Source: an uncultured Ruminococcus sp.
Lineage (GTDB): Bacteria; Bacillota; Clostridia; Oscillospirales; Acutalibacteraceae
DNA length: 41,279 bases
Direction: 5' to 3'
Assembly: GCA_902776975.1 (NCBI GenBank)
Contig: CACYSI010000007.1
Coordinates: 1 to 41,279, forward strand
Positions 29,170 to 36,213 of the stretch are shown here, in pieces; position 1 is the stretch's first letter; every line of letters starts with the position of its first letter. A program made the position numbers and the translations under genes. A model generated the notes under the pieces. It was not told the DNA's origin and did not search any database. It worked only from the letters and a program-made list of their open reading frames with translations.

Positions 29170-29387
29170 CATTTTTTTGACGAATTTTCGAAAAAACTTG
29201 CTTATTTTTCTGATTTGCAATTATAAATCAAAATTCTTTGTTCTAAGTATAAGCGAGAAACACCCGACAGCGTTTAATGTTTATAAGCGTATCATCCACG
29301 GGGATTTATATATATTTCACAATAGTTTCGACGCTTTTGCGTATTTTTGGTATCACTTAACGTATTATTGAGAAAGAAGCCGATAAA

Positions 29388-30134
29388 ATGCCGCTTTCAC
29401 AAGAAAAAATCTTAAAAAATCTGAATAATCCTGTTTCTCTGCATATTTACGACAGCATCGACTCCACCAACACCGAGTCACGGCGCAGAGCGGATATCGA
29501 CCGCGGCGTCCATCTGTATGCCGCGGCTCATCAAACTGCGGGCAGAGGCAGGAGAGGTCACAGCTTTTATTCCCCCGTGGATACGGGGCTGTATATGACG
29601 CTCTCACTGCCTTTCAGAGCTTCGTTCGGCGATATACAGTTCATAACCTGCGCGGCGGCGGTAGCGGTATGCGAGGCGGTAGAGACGCTCAGCGGTAAAG
29701 ATCCACAGATAAAATGGGTCAACGATATTTTTATATCAGGTAAAAAGGTCGCCGGCATACTTGCTGAGCTTATCGGTGACAGGGATAATAAACCGACCGC
29801 GATCATCATCGGAATAGGTATAAATCTCAACACGGAGAACTTCCCCTCGGATATAGCCGATATCGCCGGCAGCATCGGAGATATAGCGCCCGAGAGACTG
29901 TGCGCGGATATAGTTGACAGGTTGATAGATTATTATAATGATTTAAGCAATAATTCTTTATTGGAAAAATATAAAAATCGGAGCCTATGTCTCGGCAGAA
30001 AAGTTACCTTTGTGCTTGACGGCAAACAAATGACCGCCACTGCTGTCGATATAGACTGCGGCGGCGGATTGGTAGTTGATATAGAAGGTGAGCGAAAGAC
30101 TCTCAACTCAGGCGAGATATCGGTGAGTATATGA
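29388..30134 (+). CDS. birA: Biotin--[acetyl-CoA-carboxylase] ligase (class I, no DNA-binding domain)
   Basis: A 248-residue biotin protein ligase that activates biotin with ATP and attaches it to the carrier lysine of carboxylases or decarboxylases. Motifs are DSIDSTN near the N-terminus, the biotinoyl-AMP loop GRGRRG at residues 52-57, KWVNDIF at 109-115, GKKVAGILAE, and IGIGINLN. The small C-terminal SH3-like domain ends with LNSGEISVSI. The N-terminal winged helix of repressor-type BirA is missing, so this is a ligase only. The start is preceded by a modest GAGAAAG site. It is divergent from rpoB and convergent with the phosphoribosyltransferase gene. Confidence 0.94.
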   Translation: MPLSQEKILKNLNNPVSLHIYDSIDSTNTESRRRADIDRGVHLYAAAHQTAGRGRRGHSFYSPVDTGLYMTLSLPFRASFGDIQFITCAAAVAVCEAVETLSGKDPQIKWVNDIFISGKKVAGILAELIGDRDNKPTAIIIGIGINLNTENFPSDIADIAGSIGDIAPERLCADIVDRLIDYYNDLSNNSLLEKYKNRSLCLGRKVTFVLDGKQMTATAVDIDCGGGLVVDIEGERKTLNSGEISVSI

Positions 30135-30135
30135 T

Positions 30136-30178
30136 CGAAAAAGGCAGGGAACGCAAGTTTTGCGCATCCCTGCCTTAG
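30136..30178. terminator. Terminator between birA and the phosphoribosyltransferase gene
   Basis: AAGGCAGGGA (30141-30150) pairs with TCCCTGCCTT (30167-30176), with extra pairing possible inside the loop. The minus strand reads TTTTTCG after the stem, a good T-run. The plus-strand run is weak. Confidence 0.8.
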
Positions 30179-30185
30179 TTATTAA

Positions 30186-30821
30186 TCAGAGTTTAGAACA
30201 GCCGTAGCTGTTGACCAGCGCCTCCAGCTTCTCTCCGTTTCGGCACATGGGGCAGCGGTTGGGCTTGAAGCTCTCGTAGCCCTCGAGATCGTGAGGATTG
30301 AAGATAGAGGTTACCGGAATACCGTCGCACTCGGATACCGTCGCGAAAATAGATGATACTCCGACCACATGACCTCCGTAGTATCTTACGGCGTCTACAG
30401 CGGTGAGAGCGCTCTTGCCGGTAGTTACCGACGCGGCTATGATAAGCACATGCTTGTTGATTATCATCGGGCTTGTGTTATCGCGAAAGACCATCTGACC
30501 GTTGCCTATATATTCGGGTGGTAGGATGTATATTGTCTGGTGAGCGTTCATATTCATGAAGTTGGCTTCTGTCAGCTCCTGGGCGACAAAGGCGCCTATG
30601 ACCTCTGTACCGTCGAGGCAGATTATCGTGTCGATCACGGTGTTGGTGCGGTAGAAGGACACTATCTCCTTAGCTACGGCTTTAGCCTCTGACATACGGA
30701 ACTTCTGCGTGGTAACGTCTATATAGTAGTTGGTGTGGCTGTGCATGGTAGCGAAATGTCCCTTTTGTACACGCAGGAACAGCTCGGGGTTTCTGGTTTT
30801 GATCTTGTATTCTGTCAGCAT
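30186..30821 (-). CDS. Orotate phosphoribosyltransferase-like protein with altered PRPP motif and Cys tail
   Basis: A 211-residue type I phosphoribosyltransferase-fold protein. The core has TIICLDGTEVIGAFVAQEL and then HVLIIAASVTTGKSALTAVDA, which is the position of the PRPP loop. Classical enzymes have two acidic residues here (VxxxDDxxTTGxS); this protein has AAS instead, so PRPP binding or the reaction may differ. The C-terminus carries NPHDLEGY and CPMCRNGEKLEALVNSYG, a CxxC pair plus a later Cys that might bind metal. The substrate cannot be stated; an assignment to pyrE is doubtful. GGGAGG supports the ATG at 30821. A possible promoter TTGATT-N17-TAAACT lies about 70 nt upstream. Confidence 0.8.
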   Translation of the reverse strand: MLTEYKIKTRNPELFLRVQKGHFATMHSHTNYYIDVTTQKFRMSEAKAVAKEIVSFYRTNTVIDTIICLDGTEVIGAFVAQELTEANFMNMNAHQTIYILPPEYIGNGQMVFRDNTSPMIINKHVLIIAASVTTGKSALTAVDAVRYYGGHVVGVSSIFATVSECDGIPVTSIFNPHDLEGYESFKPNRCPMCRNGEKLEALVNSYGCSKL

Positions 30822-31053
30822 GGTTTACCTCCCAAATCAATGAATGAACATATTGATTTATTCGTTTGATAATAGTTTACACCAATGTCGGCGATAAATC
30901 AATTGATAATATGATGAGAAATAAACGCTGTATGTTATATATTTTTCACAAAGAACGTAGTATGATATGCTGATTCCGGAAAATATCGGGATAATCTCTG
31001 ACCTGTTTTTTCTCTGTTTGAGCCTATATTACGGTACAGCTTTCGGACAAGTG

Positions 31054-32313
31054 TTATTTGACAGTAAATATATTTGAGTACGAGCTCCAGTTGGCAGACG
31101 CCGAGAACGCCGCTTTCATCTCGGCGCTGCTCATCCATATCTCGCTCAGAGCGGTATCGCTTAAGGCTCTTGTGTTGGCAAGGGCAGGTACAGACGACGG
31201 CTCTGTGTAATCTGTCATATCAAGTATTTTCAAATTCGAGCAGCCGTTGAACGCCGAAGCTCCGATACTTGTAACGCTGTCCGGGAGTGCGATAAAAGTC
31301 AAACCGCTCACGTTTGAAAAAGCCGAACCTCCTATAGTGACTAAACCATCCGGCAGTATCATATCGATCAAAAAAGAAGCGGCAAAAGCTGAGGTTTGTA
31401 TTTCGGTCAAAGACGGAGGCAGACTGACTGATGATAATGAGTACAAAGTGCTCAGCGCGGCTGTTCCTACAGCGCTGATCCCGTTGGGCAGAATAAGACA
31501 TCTTAAGCTGTAGCACGCTTGAAAAGCGCTTCTCGGCAAAGATGTTAATCCTTCGGTTATGACGACATCCCGCAGAGATTTATGCTGTCTGAAGGCGTTT
31601 GTGTTCAGCGCGCAGTAAGCTCCTATCTCGGCTTTGATCAGGTAGCTCGCGTATATAAGCTCATAATCGCCTAAGACGGTAGTCGCCGTCGCGCCCTGTC
31701 CGAGGATATATCCTCCCTCACCGCTGAACAGCAGGGATATCACATAATCGCCCGCGACAGCATATGTATGCCCTTGAGTGATATTGACATAACTGCTGCC
31801 CGATTCACATATGACGTCGGGAGCTGAGCCGTCGCCCCAGTCGACAGTCAAACTGCCGTCGGATATCTGCAAAAACAGTGTGGGAGAAAGATTCACACTG
31901 TTGGGTAAAGACAGATACAGCCTTGTCGGATGGCCTCCGTTGCCGTCCTCGGTAGTATAGATGACTCCTACGTCACACCTGCCGTATTTGCGGTAACACG
32001 ATGATATCTCCTCGATAGTATGATTAAAGCCGCCGAACCGCAGCCCTTTGTGATAAGGCGCTATGTCGGACTGATCAACTTGCGCAAGCTCTGCGGGAGT
32101 ATCTACGCTCAGGAGTCGGGTACCGTCATAGTCATAGATGTTGATAGCTTTTTTCGGAGCTTCTGCGCGGCTCGGTATGCTCAGCACCGTGTCGTACAGA
32201 GCCGCGCTTTTTCTTCTTGCGGCGGCAGGCATGAGCGCGCCTTTTGCTTCGCAGGCCTCATAGGCGTCTGCTATGTTGGTGCTGATCCGTGTGATCTCGC
32301 TCGCTATGCTCAT
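31054..32313 (-). CDS. BspA-type leucine-rich-repeat protein with phage-tail-like N-terminus
   Basis: A protein of about 419 residues from the ATG at 32313. Residues 1-50 (MSIASEITRISTNIADAYEA, then KGALMPAAARRK) match in style the short coiled N-termini found on tail or appendage proteins of Firmicute phages. A middle region holds a PKD-like segment (LTVDWGDGSAPDV ... GHTYAVAGDYVISLLF). From about residue 210 to 390 come LRR_5 (BspA) repeats: LTSLPRSAFQACYSLRCLIL, ISAVGTAAL, LTEIQTSAFA, LVTIGGSAFSNVSGLTFIAL, VTSIGASAFNGCSNLKIL. No signal peptide or anchor is visible. The frame extends 25 codons upstream, but AGAAAGGA fits the ATG at 32313. No phage genes surround it. The 230-bp gap behind it (30822-31053) contains only the promoter area of the phosphoribosyltransferase gene. 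Confidence 0.82.
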   Translation of the reverse strand: MSIASEITRISTNIADAYEACEAKGALMPAAARRKSAALYDTVLSIPSRAEAPKKAINIYDYDGTRLLSVDTPAELAQVDQSDIAPYHKGLRFGGFNHTIEEISSCYRKYGRCDVGVIYTTEDGNGGHPTRLYLSLPNSVNLSPTLFLQISDGSLTVDWGDGSAPDVICESGSSYVNITQGHTYAVAGDYVISLLFSGEGGYILGQGATATTVLGDYELIYASYLIKAEIGAYCALNTNAFRQHKSLRDVVITEGLTSLPRSAFQACYSLRCLILPNGISAVGTAALSTLYSLSSVSLPPSLTEIQTSAFAASFLIDMILPDGLVTIGGSAFSNVSGLTFIALPDSVTSIGASAFNGCSNLKILDMTDYTEPSSVPALANTRALSDTALSEIWMSSAEMKAAFSASANWSSYSNIFTVK

Positions 32314-32366
32314 ATATATCATTCCTTTCTGTTTATTACCTCTCCGATAATGAGCATATGAGCTTG

Positions 32367-32392
32367 ACGGTTGAGTATTATTATGCAACCGT
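32367..32392. promoter_or_regulatory. Inverted repeat in the LRR gene promoter region
   Basis: ACGGTTG (32367-32373) and CAACCGT (32386-32392) are perfect reverse complements around AGTATTATTATG, which on the minus strand includes -10-like ATAATA. It may be an operator for the LRR gene. Confidence 0.45.
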
Positions 32393-32400
32393 AAAACGAT

Positions 32401-32420
32401 AACGAGATCATAATCTCGTT
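32401..32420. promoter_or_regulatory. Palindrome between divergent LRR and GH3 genes
   Basis: AACGAGAT-CATA-ATCTCGTT is a perfect 8-bp inverted repeat with a 4-nt centre, typical in size for a repressor binding site. It stands 8 nt from the inverted repeat at 32367-32392. Confidence 0.45.
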
Positions 32421-32558
32421 CGGCATACAGATCGAATCTTGGAATGATACCTGTTATAATTGTACGAAGTGTGTAAAGATGAGCGCTGACGTAGAAGTTG
32501 TTTTCACGTTTTTATAAATATTGTTGTTTCATTTTGACAGACGGAAAACCGCTTTATG

Positions 32559-32588
32559 TTGACAGACAGATATAAACAATGCTATCAT
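32559..32588 (+). promoter_or_regulatory. Sigma-A promoter of the GH3 gene
   Basis: TTGACA (32559-32564), an 18-nt spacer and TATCAT (32583-32588), 30 nt before the ATG. The -35 and its flank (TTGACAGACaGA) repeat an identical-looking segment at 32534-32545 (TTGACAGACgGA), 25 nt upstream, which could be a second binding site. Confidence 0.65.
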
Positions 32589-32617
32589 GAATAAAAATCT
32601 TACGAAAAGGGGTCATC

Positions 32618-34747
32618 ATGGATATAGAAAAACTGATCAGAGAAATGACAGTCGAAGAAAAGGCGGCGTTGGTCTCAGGAACGGACTTTATGTACACCAA
32701 TCCGATCCCGCGGCTCGGCATCCCGAGTCTGTGTATGTCGGACGGTCCTCACGGACTGCGCAAACAGATCGGCGGAGGAGATAACGGCGTCAGTATGTCG
32801 GAGCCTGCTACAGCCTTTCCGACTGCCGCCGCGACCGCGTCAAGCTGGGATCCCCAAGTCACACGCAGGATGGGTGAGGCGATAGCGCGCGAGTGCCGTC
32901 ATTACGGCGTCCATACTCTGCTCGGTCCGGGTGTAAATATCAAACGCAATCCTTTATGCGGACGCAATTTTGAGTATTTCAGCGAAGACCCTTTGCTTGC
33001 CGGTGTTATGGCGGCGGCTGAGGTTGAGGGCATACAGAGTCAGGGCGTCGGTGTATCGGTTAAGCATTTTGCTTTGAATAACAGCGAAAACTTCCGTTTC
33101 ATGGGCAACTCCGTCGCGTCCGAAAACACTATCCGCAAGATCTATTTGAAACCCTTTGAATATGTAGTAAAAAAAGCCGAGCCTTCAGCCTTGATGTGCG
33201 CGTACAATCAGATCAACGGAGTTTATTGTTCCGAAAACAAGTGGCTTCTCACGGATGTGTTGCGTGACGAATGGGGCTTTGACGGCGTCGTGATGACCGA
33301 CTGGGGAGCCACTCACGACAGGGTAGCGGGGCTTAAAGCCGGACTGGATATCGAAATGCCCGGAGATACCGCGATCTGCCGCAGATGGATACTCGACGGC
33401 ATAGAGGACGGCTCGCTCCCGATTGAGGCTCTTGATAAAGCGTGCCGAAATATCCTTAAATGGGTCGATAAGTATGTTAAGCCAGCGGATACCGCGCCCT
33501 TGGATCAGAAGGCGCATCATGAGCTGGCGGCTGAGCTTGCCGCCGAATGTGCCGTGCTGATGAAAAACAACGGGGCGCTTCCGTTAAATGGTACCGAAAA
33601 GCTGCATATAGCAGGCGATATGTTTGAAAGCATGCGCTATCAGGGCGCGGGAAGCTCCATGATAAATCCTACTATGGTAACTACGACGGCGGATGTTTTC
33701 AGAGAGAGAGGGATATTGAGCTGCTCTCTTGAAGAGTGCGACACCGTTCTCGTGTTCGCCGGTCTGACGGATGAGTATGAGTCAGAGGGCGAAGATCGTG
33801 AAAATATGCGACTGCCGCAGGATCAGCTTGATCTGATCGACAAGCTGTGCGACAGCGGCAAAAGAGTCGTTGTCGTTCTGTTCACAGGTTCGCCGGTAGA
33901 ACTTCCGTTTTTTGATAAGGTTGACGCCATCCTCAATATGTATCTGCCGGGTCAGAACGGAGGTACCGCAGTCACTCAGCTGCTGTTTGGAGAGAAGAAT
34001 CCTTCCGGTAAGCTCGCCGAAACATGGCCAATGCGATATGAGGATGTTCCGGGCGCGCAGACCTTCGGCAAGAAGCTTACAGAGGTTTACGCTGAAGGCA
34101 CTGAGGTAGGGTATCGTTATTATGATAAGCATAATATCCCTGTTCGCTGTCCGTTCGGATTCGGCTTGAGTTATACTGCCTTTGAGCACTCCGGATGGGT
34201 GAAAGACGGCGGCATTTATCGCGAGACCGTCACCAATACCGGAGATCGCTTCAGCGCTGAGGTCGCTCAGTTGTTTATCGACGGCGAGCTCAGGGGCTTT
34301 ACTAAGGTCGGTCTTGAGCCGGGAGAGAGCAAAACGGTCGAGATAACTCCCGAACCGCTTGACGATACGGTTTATCCCGATACCTACATAGTGCCTGAAG
34401 AACCCAAAAAGTATCCGGTCACACTTGAGTCGCGCTTTACCGATCTTCGTCAAACATTTATCGGCCGCAGACTGTTCGACTTCGCAATGTCGGTGCCGAA
34501 AAAAATGGAAAAGCAGGCTCGAAAGCTCCCGGACGGTCCCGAAAAAGACAACAGTATCAAGGGCGCGCAGTTTATGAGAAAAATGCTCGAGAGCAACTCT
34601 CCGCGCTCTTTGACGATGGAGACGGGAATCACCTTTCCGTACAACTTTGCGCAGGCTTTTGTAGAGCTCACCAACGGTCATATCATCAAAGGACTCGGAT
34701 ACTTTCTGAAAAAAACAGAAGTACCTAAGCTGCCCAAGGATCAATAA
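32618..34747 (+). CDS. Glycoside hydrolase family 3 protein (beta-glucosidase-like)
   Basis: A 709-residue cytoplasmic-type GH3 enzyme that removes terminal beta-linked sugars by a retaining mechanism. N-terminal TIM-barrel landmarks are MSDGPHGLR, GPGVNIKRNPLCGRNFEYFSEDP (split: GPGVNIKRNPLCGRN and FEYFSEDP), SVKHFALNN, and the nucleophile Asp228 in GVVMTDWGATHDR. The alpha/beta sandwich domain begins near residue 300 (ECAVLMKNNGALPL) and a fibronectin-like C-terminal domain follows (CPFGFGLSYTAFEHS). The last 100 residues form a helical extension (RRLFDFAMSVPKKM ...) of unknown role. There is no PA14 insert and no signal peptide. AAAAGGGG precedes the ATG. It stands alone with a promoter and a terminator; the sugar specificity cannot be read from the sequence. 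Confidence 0.94.
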   Translation: MDIEKLIREMTVEEKAALVSGTDFMYTNPIPRLGIPSLCMSDGPHGLRKQIGGGDNGVSMSEPATAFPTAAATASSWDPQVTRRMGEAIARECRHYGVHTLLGPGVNIKRNPLCGRNFEYFSEDPLLAGVMAAAEVEGIQSQGVGVSVKHFALNNSENFRFMGNSVASENTIRKIYLKPFEYVVKKAEPSALMCAYNQINGVYCSENKWLLTDVLRDEWGFDGVVMTDWGATHDRVAGLKAGLDIEMPGDTAICRRWILDGIEDGSLPIEALDKACRNILKWVDKYVKPADTAPLDQKAHHELAAELAAECAVLMKNNGALPLNGTEKLHIAGDMFESMRYQGAGSSMINPTMVTTTADVFRERGILSCSLEECDTVLVFAGLTDEYESEGEDRENMRLPQDQLDLIDKLCDSGKRVVVVLFTGSPVELPFFDKVDAILNMYLPGQNGGTAVTQLLFGEKNPSGKLAETWPMRYEDVPGAQTFGKKLTEVYAEGTEVGYRYYDKHNIPVRCPFGFGLSYTAFEHSGWVKDGGIYRETVTNTGDRFSAEVAQLFIDGELRGFTKVGLEPGESKTVEITPEPLDDTVYPDTYIVPEEPKKYPVTLESRFTDLRQTFIGRRLFDFAMSVPKKMEKQARKLPDGPEKDNSIKGAQFMRKMLESNSPRSLTMETGITFPYNFAQAFVELTNGHIIKGLGYFLKKTEVPKLPKDQ

Positions 34748-34781
34748 TGTTATTGGTTGATTAATAATATCGCTGATATAT

Positions 34782-34822
34782 AACACGACTCCGCTGCATA
34801 CCGCGGCGGAGTCGTGTTCTTT
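34782..34822 (+). terminator. Terminator of the GH3 gene
   Basis: A perfect 13-bp stem (34782-34794 with 34806-34818), an 11-nt loop, then CTTTTG. Confidence 0.85.
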
Positions 34823-34897
34823 TGATGTTGTATTTTGCTTATTTGATAATTATTTTCTATTATTTTCTATATTAAAAAGACATCTGCATTTACAGTG

Positions 34898-35836
34898 TTA
34901 TTCAGACAGATCATCCAGCAGCCCGTTGATAAGTGTTTTGAAGCTATCTGATACGGTATCCATATTATCCTCGATCGAATCCTGAGAGAATCCATCTTCT
35001 TCCATTCCTGCCGCCATATTTGAAACAGCGTTGATGACGCAGACCTTCATGCCCATGTGTCTTGCGGCGATGACCTCCGCTCCCGTACTCATACCGACAG
35101 TATCGGCGCCCAGTGAGCGATACATTTTGATCTCGGCTGGTGTCTCAAACTGAGGACCGGACACCTGTACGAATACTCCGCTGTGTACAGGTATTCCCTT
35201 ATTTTTGCCGATATTCAAGACAGTATTTTGCATATCTTTGTCAAACACATCTGTCATCCCGATAAAACGCTCGCCTAAATCTTCATCGTTCTTTCCGACG
35301 AGGGGAGAGGGGACGAACGAGGTGATCTGATCATTCAAGCAGACAAATTCACCGACCTTGAATTCGGGATTCATCGAGCCGACGGCGTTTGTGATGATCG
35401 CCGTTTTTGCTCCGAGCAAATGAAGGACTCTCATCGGCAGTACGACCTCTTGCATAGAGTAACCCTCATAATAGTGCACCCTGCCCTGCATAACAGCCAG
35501 CTTGAGTCCGTTATACTCAGCGAATATCAGATTACCGGCGTGGTTAGGCGCGGTAGAGACCGGCCAGCCGTCGATATCCTTGTAGGCGATCTTTTTCTTA
35601 ACGTCGAGCGTGTCCGCGAAGTCACCTAAGCCTGTGCCGAGTACGAGCACTGCGTCCGGCTTGAAATCTGTGATCGCTTCTATCTGCTTTTTACAGCTTT
35701 GCAGCCTCTCGGCATAGGTTTGCTCGGCGGCGACAGTCGGTTCTTCTTTCTTTTCGGGCGCGGCGGAGCATCCCTCAAGAGAAAGTATCATCGCCATTGT
35801 GATACAGATCGCGAAAACGGATAGTATTTTTTTCAT
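34898..35836 (-). CDS. Purine nucleoside phosphorylase with lipoprotein signal peptide
   Basis: A 312-residue protein. Residues 1-22 are a lipoprotein-type signal (MKK, hydrophobic core, LEG before Cys23), followed by a short charged linker (APEKKEEP). The rest is a full trimeric-type purine nucleoside phosphorylase: LGTGLGDFAD (phosphate loop), MQGRVHYYEGY (catalytic His region), AVGSMNPEFKVGEF, SGPQFETPAEI (base and ribose contact Glu), VGMSTGAEVIAARH and VINAVSNMAAG (purine-contacting Asn). All key residues are kept. It should split purine nucleosides with phosphate into base and ribose 1-phosphate, but outside the membrane, which is unusual for this cytosolic enzyme. The ATG at 35836 has GAGGGG upstream; an ATG four codons earlier does not have a usable site. 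Confidence 0.9.
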   Translation of the reverse strand: MKKILSVFAICITMAMILSLEGCSAAPEKKEEPTVAAEQTYAERLQSCKKQIEAITDFKPDAVLVLGTGLGDFADTLDVKKKIAYKDIDGWPVSTAPNHAGNLIFAEYNGLKLAVMQGRVHYYEGYSMQEVVLPMRVLHLLGAKTAIITNAVGSMNPEFKVGEFVCLNDQITSFVPSPLVGKNDEDLGERFIGMTDVFDKDMQNTVLNIGKNKGIPVHSGVFVQVSGPQFETPAEIKMYRSLGADTVGMSTGAEVIAARHMGMKVCVINAVSNMAAGMEEDGFSQDSIEDNMDTVSDSFKTLINGLLDDLSE

Positions 35837-35853
35837 AAAACCCCTCATTTCCT

Positions 35854-35873
35854 GTACTTTGATTAATCAGTAC
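35854..35873. promoter_or_regulatory. Inverted repeat in the leader of the purine nucleoside phosphorylase gene
   Basis: GTACT (35854-35858) and AGTAC (35869-35873) flank TTGATTAATC, itself containing the palindrome TGATTAATCA. A possible operator just upstream of the ribosome binding site. Confidence 0.35.
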
Positions 35874-35954
35874 GGATTAAGGCAAAAAGCGTGATTCTGA
35901 TGAAAAAACAGCAGTTGATTTGCTTTGGGTGTTACATACATATCGGTTGATGCA

Positions 35955-35983
35955 ATTATATCAGAACTAAGGTAAAAAGGCAA
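35955..35983 (-). promoter_or_regulatory. Promoter of the lipoprotein purine nucleoside phosphorylase gene
   Basis: Minus-strand TTGCCT (35978-35983), a 17-nt spacer and a perfect TATAAT (35955-35960), giving a leader of about 110 nt. Confidence 0.6.
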
Positions 35984-36021
35984 GGTGATCTGTACGATCC
36001 GACTCGATCGTGCACACCCGC

Positions 36022-36042
36022 CTTCGATTCCCGCCATCTCCA
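36022..36042. repeat. Attachment-site-like direct repeat, copy 1 (tmRNA/tRNA 3'-end-like)
   Basis: CTTCGATTCCCGCCATC is followed by TCCA. TTCGATTCCCGCC with CATCTCCA looks like the T-loop, T-stem and acceptor 3' strand of a tmRNA or tRNA. The 5' half of the T-stem is absent (upstream CACACCCGCC does not pair), so it is a 3' fragment only. The same 17 bases recur 162 bp to the right at 36184. Confidence 0.55.
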
Positions 36043-36156
36043 CTTTGCTTGTATAATTTGATCAGGGTAGAGATGGCGTAAGTTTTCTTTGACGGTTACG
36101 GTGATATCGTCTTCGGAGCGACACCTCCTGTCACAAGTCGTGCCTACGCTCTCATT

Positions 36157-36181
36157 AAAAATGATACACTGTATCATTTTT
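36157..36181. repeat. Perfect 11-bp inverted repeat with 3-nt loop
   Basis: AAAAATGATAC (36157-36167) and GTATCATTTTT (36171-36181) are perfect reverse complements around ACT. It ends directly at attachment-like copy 2. It could be a terminator-like hairpin or a recombinase-related site. The interval 35849-36213 otherwise holds the promoter of the upstream gene and no convincing ORF. Confidence 0.6.
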
Positions 36182-36183
36182 GT

Positions 36184-36200
36184 CTTCGATTCCCGCCATC
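36184..36200. repeat. Attachment-site-like direct repeat, copy 2
   Basis: CTTCGATTCCCGCCATC, identical over 17 bases to 36022-36038, then GTCCACT (copy 1 continues TCCACT). The pair brackets a 145-bp segment next to the serine recombinase gene. Confidence 0.55.
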
Positions 36201-36213
36201 GTCCACTGGTCGG

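Noticed and set aside
29081-29371. 96-codon open frame between rpoB and birA
   Set aside because: AT-rich, no good ribosome binding site, runs through the rpoBC promoter, and its product has no recognisable pattern.
31054-32313. A prophage around the LRR protein
   Set aside because: No capsid, terminase, portal or lysis gene lies nearby; both flanks are ordinary chromosomal genes.
33782-34786. 334-codon open frame opposite the GH3 gene
   Set aside because: It is a shadow of a clearly conserved GH3 coding sequence.
35860-36042. A complete tmRNA (ssrA) gene ending at 36042
   Set aside because: Only the T-loop and 3' acceptor part match; the 5' T-stem half and the tmRNA 5' end are absent upstream.
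35956-36177. 73-codon open frame on the minus strand between the phosphorylase and recombinase genes
   Set aside because: It runs through the phosphorylase promoter and the attachment-like repeats and has no ribosome binding site; it may contain remnant coding sequence but cannot be supported.
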